Shown here: piece by piece, positions 59,021 to 64,000 of the stretch
Layout of the letters: the number at the start of each line of letters is the position of its first letter
How positions within the stretch are numbered: position 1 is the first letter of the stretch
Source: Candidatus Lindowbacteria bacterium RIFCSPLOWO2_12_FULL_62_27
Lineage (GTDB): Bacteria > Lindowbacteria > 2-12-FULL-62-27
Assembly (NCBI GenBank): GCA_001784175.1
Contig: MFPR01000014.1
Span: 1 to 64,000 of the forward strand
Direction: 5' to 3'
DNA length: 64,000 nucleotides
Position numbers and translations under genes: made by a program
Notes under the pieces: model-generated
Told to the model about the DNA's origin: nothing
Databases searched by the model: none
What the model saw: only the letters and a program-made list of their open reading frames with translations

Positions 59021-60175
59021 CTATTTTACAAGAGAAGGGCGTTTCGGAAACCCCGGAAACGTCTGCTCCACCGCACGGTCCTGTTCCGCCGCTCGCGTGG
59101 TTTCGGTGAGCGTTTTTTGTTCTTCACGAGTCGCCGTCGCTGCGGGCTGGTCCACAGTTTCTGTGGAGACGGTGGCCGCATCTTTTTCTGAAGCGGACAT
59201 ACCCGCCGGCGTCACATCCGGCGTCGCATCTTTGGCGAGCTTCTGGTCCGCGTCCACGATGCCGGCCGGATCCTGAGCGTCGCGGATTTCGACGGAGTGC
59301 CCTTTTCCGGCGTCCTGAACAAAATCCATGGTTTTTTCGTCCAAAAGACCGATGTCCTTTTCTTCCGCGGCGCCGGCTTCCATGATGGCATTCTCATTTT
59401 CCTGCAACCACTGGTTAAACTCACCGACGGCCTCTTTGGGAGTCTCTTCCGTACCGATATCACGTCCCGCCTCATCGGAGCGGTCTTCCTTGTCTTTTTC
59501 CGGCCTGCCGCCCTCATCCGCTTTTTCGCCTTTCTCATCCTTCTCGGACTTCTCATTCTTCTCGCCCTTCTCGTCGTCCTTTTTCTCCTTATCCTTGTCT
59601 TTGCCCCCTTCCTCTCCCCCTGCCTTTTGTGGGCTTAGGCCCAGGACTTCCTTCATCGCCCCCGGTAATTTGTTCGGATCCTGCGGCGCCATGAATCCAT
59701 GGCCTTCGAGCATCTTCATCTCCGTGCCGGTTTGCGGGAAATGCCCCACCTCCTGCTTGCTTCCCCGGATGCCGGCAACGGCGCTCGGCGTGGTTACGTT
59801 GAACCGATTCTGTTTTCCGCTTTTCGCATTTACTTCCGTGACGACTTTGCCGACCTGAAGGAATAGTTCCGTATAGAATTTTTGGGAGTCCTCAACCGTG
59901 CGCCCGATCACGAATTGGGTCATCGGTGTGATTTCGGTCAAGCTGTTCTCAAATGAAAGAACGGCGCTTCCGGAAATGCCGGTCGATATTTTGTCGCCGG
60001 GTTTTATCGGCATCCCTTTTGCGGCTTTCTGCCACTGCTTTTCGCCCCGCCGCATGATTTCGACGTTGCCTGTTACATCCGTCAGGACTCCAGTCATGAT
60101 CTCCGCGGCCGTCGCGGGCAAGACTAAATTCACGGCAAATAAAATAAACAAGGCCATGGTGAGTGTCCTATTCAT
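59021..60175 (-). CDS. FecR-domain secreted protein with charged C-terminus
   Basis: 384 residues from ATG 60175, overlapping the previous stop. Signal peptide (MNRTLTMALFILFAVNLVLPATAA), a classical FecR domain at about residues 28-155 (VLTDVTGNVEIMRRG, KPGDKISTGISGSAVLSFENSLTEI, SKQEVG), then a Lys/Glu/Asp low-complexity stretch (about 190-240) and an acidic, Ala-rich tail. In this family FecR domains also occur in secreted surface proteins outside iron signalling, which fits here because no sigma factor or TonB gene is adjacent. Last gene of a four-gene overlapping operon. Confidence 0.85.
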   Translation of the reverse strand: MNRTLTMALFILFAVNLVLPATAAEIMTGVLTDVTGNVEIMRRGEKQWQKAAKGMPIKPGDKISTGISGSAVLSFENSLTEITPMTQFVIGRTVEDSQKFYTELFLQVGKVVTEVNAKSGKQNRFNVTTPSAVAGIRGSKQEVGHFPQTGTEMKMLEGHGFMAPQDPNKLPGAMKEVLGLSPQKAGGEEGGKDKDKEKKDDEKGEKNEKSEKDEKGEKADEGGRPEKDKEDRSDEAGRDIGTEETPKEAVGEFNQWLQENENAIMEAGAAEEKDIGLLDEKTMDFVQDAGKGHSVEIRDAQDPAGIVDADQKLAKDATPDVTPAGMSASEKDAATVSTETVDQPAATATREEQKTLTETTRAAEQDRAVEQTFPGFPKRPSLVK

Positions 60176-60731
60176 TCCGCGCCACCTGCTTCGCCATCGT
60201 CTGGGCAAGTTTGCTGACAAACCCCAGAAGATCCTTGCCGGAGACCACGTCGTCCGGAGACCGGTCTGACGGCAACAGGCCCAGATAAACAGCCTGTCTC
60301 ACCGCATAACGCTGGCTGCCCGGAAAAACGCGTGCCATGACGCCGCCCTTCAACCGGAGCGCATCGATCATCATGTGCGCGAGATTGCCGGTGGTCAGGC
60401 GGCTGTTTCGAATCACGGCGACATCCTTGCGAAATTTCACGCCGCTCTCCGCCAGAAACCTCAACTCGGATTCAATCCTCTCAGGCCCGTCGTATCCTCC
60501 CAGCCGGGCAAGAAGCCGCACGGCGTCTTCGACCGTCGCGGTTTCCTTCCTGAAAAGCGCGGCATAGAACTCCGATTCGGACGCGGCAGATGCCGGAGAA
60601 AGTCCGATCCACCCGAATAGTAAAATGACCGTGATCGCCAGAGCGCGCGACGCCATGGACGGCGTCGTACCCGGAGTCGGAGATTCTGCGACACACGGAC
60701 GTGTCGCAGCCGACGGAGGGTGCGTTTTCAT
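60168..60731 (-). CDS. Secreted protein of unknown function
   Basis: 187 residues. The start at ATG 60731 is coupled by an ATGA overlap with the porin stop; ATG 60656 (MASRALAIT) is the alternative and gives a tighter signal peptide. Signal region LAITVILLFGWIGLSPASA, then a helical domain (AALFRKETATVEDAVRLLARLGGY, NSRLTTGNLAHMMIDALRLKGGVMARVF). No known domain. Probably periplasmic partner of the FecR protein and barrel encoded next to it. Confidence 0.75.
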   Translation of the reverse strand: MKTHPPSAATRPCVAESPTPGTTPSMASRALAITVILLFGWIGLSPASAASESEFYAALFRKETATVEDAVRLLARLGGYDGPERIESELRFLAESGVKFRKDVAVIRNSRLTTGNLAHMMIDALRLKGGVMARVFPGSQRYAVRQAVYLGLLPSDRSPDDVVSGKDLLGFVSKLAQTMAKQVARNE

Positions 60732-62176
60732 AAATCGAGCGAGAACTTCAGGCGCATATAATTTTCAGCCCCGCGGTTCGTATACGCGGGGCCGGGCGAG
60801 AACCGGCCGAATTTGAACTGGTAGCTGATGTCCACGGCGGCTTTCCAAGCGACCGTCATGTCAAACTCCGAGCCGATCTTGCGAGACGATCCGGCGCCGG
60901 ACGAAATGTAGGGATCCGACGTCACACCGGATGCCTTATCGCGCGAGTAAAGGTAGTACGTCGGCTGAACGGACATATCCGACCACAGCCGGTTGGCAGA
61001 CCATCCAAACGGTTTCACGCTGGCGCCGAATTTGTAGACTTGGATATTGGTCAGCTGCGGGGCAAGCGCATATCCGAGCGTCAATCCGCCAAACGAGATG
61101 AACCGCTCATCCTTGCCGGCCGTGCTTCCGCCGAATGACGAGTTTGCGCTTCCCTGGGCGTCGCCGTCGCCGCTGCCGGCGGCGTACTCGACATAGAAAC
61201 TGGGCGCCATGGCCGTCGCGAAGTAATACCGCAACCCTCCGTCGATCGCGCTGGATGAAATGCTGACTTTTGTAGTTCCGCCCGATGGATACGTTTTGCC
61301 GGACTCCTGAATATACATCGACCAGTATCGCAGATTGCCGATCACCCGTCCCTCAAATCCCAACCCGTAATAGAGCGAATCCAATTGATGGGGTTGGCCG
61401 GTTGCGGGATTGACGGATTCGTCATTCCGGTCCTGATTCATAAGCCCGAACAGATCCAGTGTCTGGGTCTTCATGAATTTCACTTTCCATTCCATACCGT
61501 AGAACCAGCGTTTGGTCCGGCCCGATCCCGGTGAGAAATTGTCGATGTTGTCATCTGAAGGATTCTGCCGGGCGAAAAACACCTGAAACTCATTGATCCG
61601 TGAAAGGGCCTTGTAATGCAAACCGTCAACCGTGAGTCCAAACGATATGCCGCGTTCGACCATGACGAACTGCCGGCCGAGCGTGATCTGATGTTTCCAG
61701 CCTCCCGCCGGATACTGTTGTTGCAGATACAGGAGATCGACCGCCGGTCCCACCATATCCCGGCGCCGGACTGCGCCTGTTGGCGTGGAATTGAGAGACT
61801 GGGTGGCTTTCATGCGCGCGTAAAATTGCGTCTTGCCTGACCGGCTGGCGACGTTGGTGAAAAATCGAAAATCGTTCTCCCACGTGTGGTCGAGGGAATC
61901 CTGCGCGGCCACATTCCTGTCGTTTTCGTCAGACGACGAATAAGATGGCGCGTACCAGCCGCCGAAATTCATGCGCCAGCCCAAACCGCGTGCGAGGCCG
62001 CGCGTGACCCATGAGGAGCTTCCCGAAAAATCCTGTGTGCGCTTGAGTTCGTCGAGCGTTTCAACCCGCTCCCGGCGGAGTTCTTCCTGGGACATCTGCG
62101 CGTATGAGCCGGCAGAAACCATGAGCCAGAAGCCGGCAGCCAGAATGAAAATCCCGATTCTGTATTTGACACTCAT
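60728..62176 (-). CDS. Outer-membrane beta-barrel, alginate-export-porin-like
   Basis: 482 residues with a signal peptide (IGIFILAAGFWLMVSAGSYA) and many alternating hydrophobic strands (YARMKATQSL, HQITLGRQFVMVERGISFG, YYLYSRDKASG), ending RLKFSLDL, a C-terminal strand typical of outer-membrane proteins. The arrangement resembles alginate-export-type barrels (GLGFEGRVIGNLRYWSMYIQES). Substrate unknown. The ATG overlaps the stop of the first gene of the operon by 4 bases. Confidence 0.75.
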   Translation of the reverse strand: MSVKYRIGIFILAAGFWLMVSAGSYAQMSQEELRRERVETLDELKRTQDFSGSSSWVTRGLARGLGWRMNFGGWYAPSYSSSDENDRNVAAQDSLDHTWENDFRFFTNVASRSGKTQFYARMKATQSLNSTPTGAVRRRDMVGPAVDLLYLQQQYPAGGWKHQITLGRQFVMVERGISFGLTVDGLHYKALSRINEFQVFFARQNPSDDNIDNFSPGSGRTKRWFYGMEWKVKFMKTQTLDLFGLMNQDRNDESVNPATGQPHQLDSLYYGLGFEGRVIGNLRYWSMYIQESGKTYPSGGTTKVSISSSAIDGGLRYYFATAMAPSFYVEYAAGSGDGDAQGSANSSFGGSTAGKDERFISFGGLTLGYALAPQLTNIQVYKFGASVKPFGWSANRLWSDMSVQPTYYLYSRDKASGVTSDPYISSGAGSSRKIGSEFDMTVAWKAAVDISYQFKFGRFSPGPAYTNRGAENYMRLKFSLDL

Positions 62177-64000
62177 CTAGCCACCGCCAGCTTGTCGACG
62201 AGTTTCGTGCCGGGCGTTTCGAGGATGTAAATGTAAACTCCCGACCCGACTTTCTGGCCAAACCGGTTGGTCGTATCCCAGATGACCAGATTGGATCCGG
62301 GATTTCCCTGGTGCTTGAATTCCCGCACGAGCCGGCCGCCGACATCGTAGATTTTCAAAGTCACGTCACCGGCCACCTGCAGATTGTATTTGAACGTCAT
62401 GCTGCCGGTTGTACCGTCCGGCCCGGGATTGGGGTATACGAACGTCTGGCTCTTGTCGAGATTGGGCGACAAAAACGCGCCCAGATATTCGGGCAATCCC
62501 ACCGCGACTGTCAGTTTCAACGACGATCCGGCGGCAAGAACGGCGGACGAGGATTTGCGCAGATTCACCGGCCCTTGCGGCAAACCCACGAGATAGGCGC
62601 CGTATTTTTCCGGCACGGATTCAAGATTGTTCCAATTTAACAGGATGTTGTCCTTCAAATCGCTCGACACACCCAATGACCAGCTCCTGGCGGTTGTCAC
62701 CGGTTCCGCGTAGGCCGCCGCGAGTCTGTTGCCGTTCTCTGCCACAACTCCAAGCGAGACAAAATTGCTAGCCACCGGCGGCGGCTCGTATCGTTCAGCG
62801 GCGGTCGCTTCTTCCGCTTTTGAAACGACGCCGATATAATTCTGAAAATCCTGCATGCCGCCGGCCGCGGCGGTAAGTTGGATCGTCCAGTTCTGGTCCG
62901 ACGCGGCATCCTGCTGATAGACCGCCGACAAAAGTTTAGGCGCCTGATTGAGAACCTCGGCGGCCGTTTCGGGTGGAACGGATGGGTTGGGATAAATCGT
63001 CATGTTGCAGGCTTTTTTCGCGTACATAAAAAATCCGACCGTCGGTTTCAAATGTATTGCCGACAGGGATGGCCGATTGATATCCGGACCCCAAGTATAG
63101 TCACTTGATCCGTTCCACCAATAGACAGCATTCTGGATTAATCCGGCGGCCTCGGCCTTGGCCGGCGTTAGTTTTTTGTCGCCGGTATCAAACCGGACAT
63201 CCGAGTCCCAGCTCACATAGAAATACTGCCCGCTGCCGACCTGATGCCAACCAGTCTTGAGGGCCACCGTTATGGTGTCATAACCGGCGGTTCCCTGGAA
63301 ATCGATCGTGCCGCTCGCATTTTGCGGATCAAAGATCCAGTACCCGCGGCCGCGAACCAGCGCGGAGGGCGTGACATAGTCGCGTTCTCCTGCCGCCGTT
63401 CCCGCATCCTGATTCCATTCCCCGATGTTGGAGAGCGGAAATTTGGCTTTGATCGCATTCTGAACATCCGCGACCGTCAGCGACTTGTTGGGCGCGATCA
63501 TCTTGAACACCGACTTGGATATCTCGAGTCCGTCCGCATACGCCACAAAAGCATCCTTGAGCGCGGAGTTCGACGCAACGGTAACAGCGACATGGTAGGG
63601 TCCGCGACGGGCGCCGAGCGTCAGCGTGTCACAGGCCATCCCGCTGTTGTCCGTGATGACGGTACTCAGCGCCAGACTCGCTCCCGCGCCGCCCGCGGGG
63701 ACGGCGATCGAGAACGTCACGGCCTGGCCCGGGACGGGATTACCGGTGTCGTCTTTCAACACGACGCAGAGCGGGCTTGGCAAGATTGTGGAGTGCGTGC
63801 CCAACTGGTGGTTGTTGAGAAGAATGATCTTTGTCGGCAACCCCGGAACCGCAACCCTGAACCGCCTCGACGTAGAGTTCAATCCGACATTCCGCAACCG
63901 GTCAATGGCCCGGACACGCCAGTAATACGTGCCGTCGCTAAGATTGGCCACGGTGTCGCTCGTCCTGCTTGCAGAAACCGTGTCAGCAAACAGCAAACTC
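62173..64000 (-). CDS. Fn3/Big1 surface protein with FlgD-like sorting end, N-terminus beyond window
   Basis: The frame is open from the window edge (64000) to the stop at 62173; at least 608 residues, with the start upstream of the window. It begins with the end of an Fn3-like unit (DGTYYWRVRAIDRLRNVG), followed by a Big1-type Ig domain (GNPVPGQAVTFSIAVPAGG, DTLTLGARRGPYHVAVTV), a central domain with WYFDP-type and FQGTAGYDTITV strands, and an FlgD_ig-like C-terminal end (YPNPGPDGTTGSMTFKYNL, VTLKIYDVGGRLVREF, GSGVYIYILETPGTK). That end resembles type-9-like or related sorting domains. It heads the operon that includes the barrel, secreted protein and FecR protein. Confidence 0.88.
   Translation of the reverse strand, partial: SLLFADTVSASRTSDTVANLSDGTYYWRVRAIDRLRNVGLNSTSRRFRVAVPGLPTKIILLNNHQLGTHSTILPSPLCVVLKDDTGNPVPGQAVTFSIAVPAGGAGASLALSTVITDNSGMACDTLTLGARRGPYHVAVTVASNSALKDAFVAYADGLEISKSVFKMIAPNKSLTVADVQNAIKAKFPLSNIGEWNQDAGTAAGERDYVTPSALVRGRGYWIFDPQNASGTIDFQGTAGYDTITVALKTGWHQVGSGQYFYVSWDSDVRFDTGDKKLTPAKAEAAGLIQNAVYWWNGSSDYTWGPDINRPSLSAIHLKPTVGFFMYAKKACNMTIYPNPSVPPETAAEVLNQAPKLLSAVYQQDAASDQNWTIQLTAAAGGMQDFQNYIGVVSKAEEATAAERYEPPPVASNFVSLGVVAENGNRLAAAYAEPVTTARSWSLGVSSDLKDNILLNWNNLESVPEKYGAYLVGLPQGPVNLRKSSSAVLAAGSSLKLTVAVGLPEYLGAFLSPNLDKSQTFVYPNPGPDGTTGSMTFKYNLQVAGDVTLKIYDVGGRLVREFKHQGNPGSNLVIWDTTNRFGQKVGSGVYIYILETPGTKLVDKLAVAR

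Overview
The window is a gene-dense, GC-rich chromosome segment from a bacterium that I cannot name below domain level. A Gram-negative envelope is suggested by a WaaF-like heptosyltransferase, a porin-like beta-barrel, several lipoproteins and two L,D-transpeptidases. A caa3/aa3-type cytochrome oxidase and a pyruvate dehydrogenase complex point to aerobic respiration. HDOD, HD-GYP, PilZ, GspE_N and FlgD-type C-terminal sorting domains, together with short dispersed repeats inside genes, resemble uncultured environmental phyla. No phage, transposase or CRISPR array was seen.

Layout. 1-2973 (minus): an open-ended secreted protein of about nine ~100-residue Fn3-like repeats. 3262-12938 (minus): a probable nine-gene operon tilS-hpt-ftsH-folP-pilZ-cdaA-cdaR-glmM-waaF. 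12985-14304 (plus) rodA; 14324-15403 (minus) adenylate cyclase fused to an RDD membrane domain. 15500-22015 (plus): rpmB, a 54-bp palindrome, a 1714-residue multidomain protein (PI3/4-kinase-like region, degenerate HD-GYP domain, internal duplication) and a family 2 glycosyltransferase. 22110-33502 (minus): a compact run of overlapping genes with Asp23, ThiD2 domain, two HDOD proteins, an MBL hydrolase, ThiE, PDH E1alpha/E1beta/E2, E3, a fused LipB-LipA and four tiny proteins. It couples PDH with supply of its thiamine and lipoate cofactors.

33841-34128 (plus) is a small membrane protein with its own promoter and terminator. 34310-35425 (minus) is a radical SAM protein. 35536-42558 (minus) carries ctaC-ctaD-ctaE-ctaF, small membrane proteins, surE, a second radical SAM protein and an HD-GYP protein. 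42680-45954 (minus) holds envelope genes: two L,D-transpeptidases and two lipoproteins. 46161-46843 is a VapBC-type module with promoter and operator, followed by gpmA. 47690-55962 (minus) runs yggS-proC-yggT and then a degenerate GspE/PilB-like ATPase with TPR, FecR/Fn3 and TPR proteins. 56031-58409 is a YfhO-type membrane protein. 58410-59008 is a hairpin-rich gap with a tRNA-Leu fragment and an intact tRNA-Leu(CAA). 59021-64000 (minus) is a four-gene overlapping surface operon whose first gene runs off the window.

Two themes stand out. Three second-messenger systems are close together: c-di-AMP (CdaA), c-di-GMP (PilZ, HD-GYP, HDOD-type proteins) and cAMP (class III cyclase). Short dispersed repeats, including heptanucleotide arrays, are built into coding sequences of waaF, glmM, a radical SAM gene and signal peptides.
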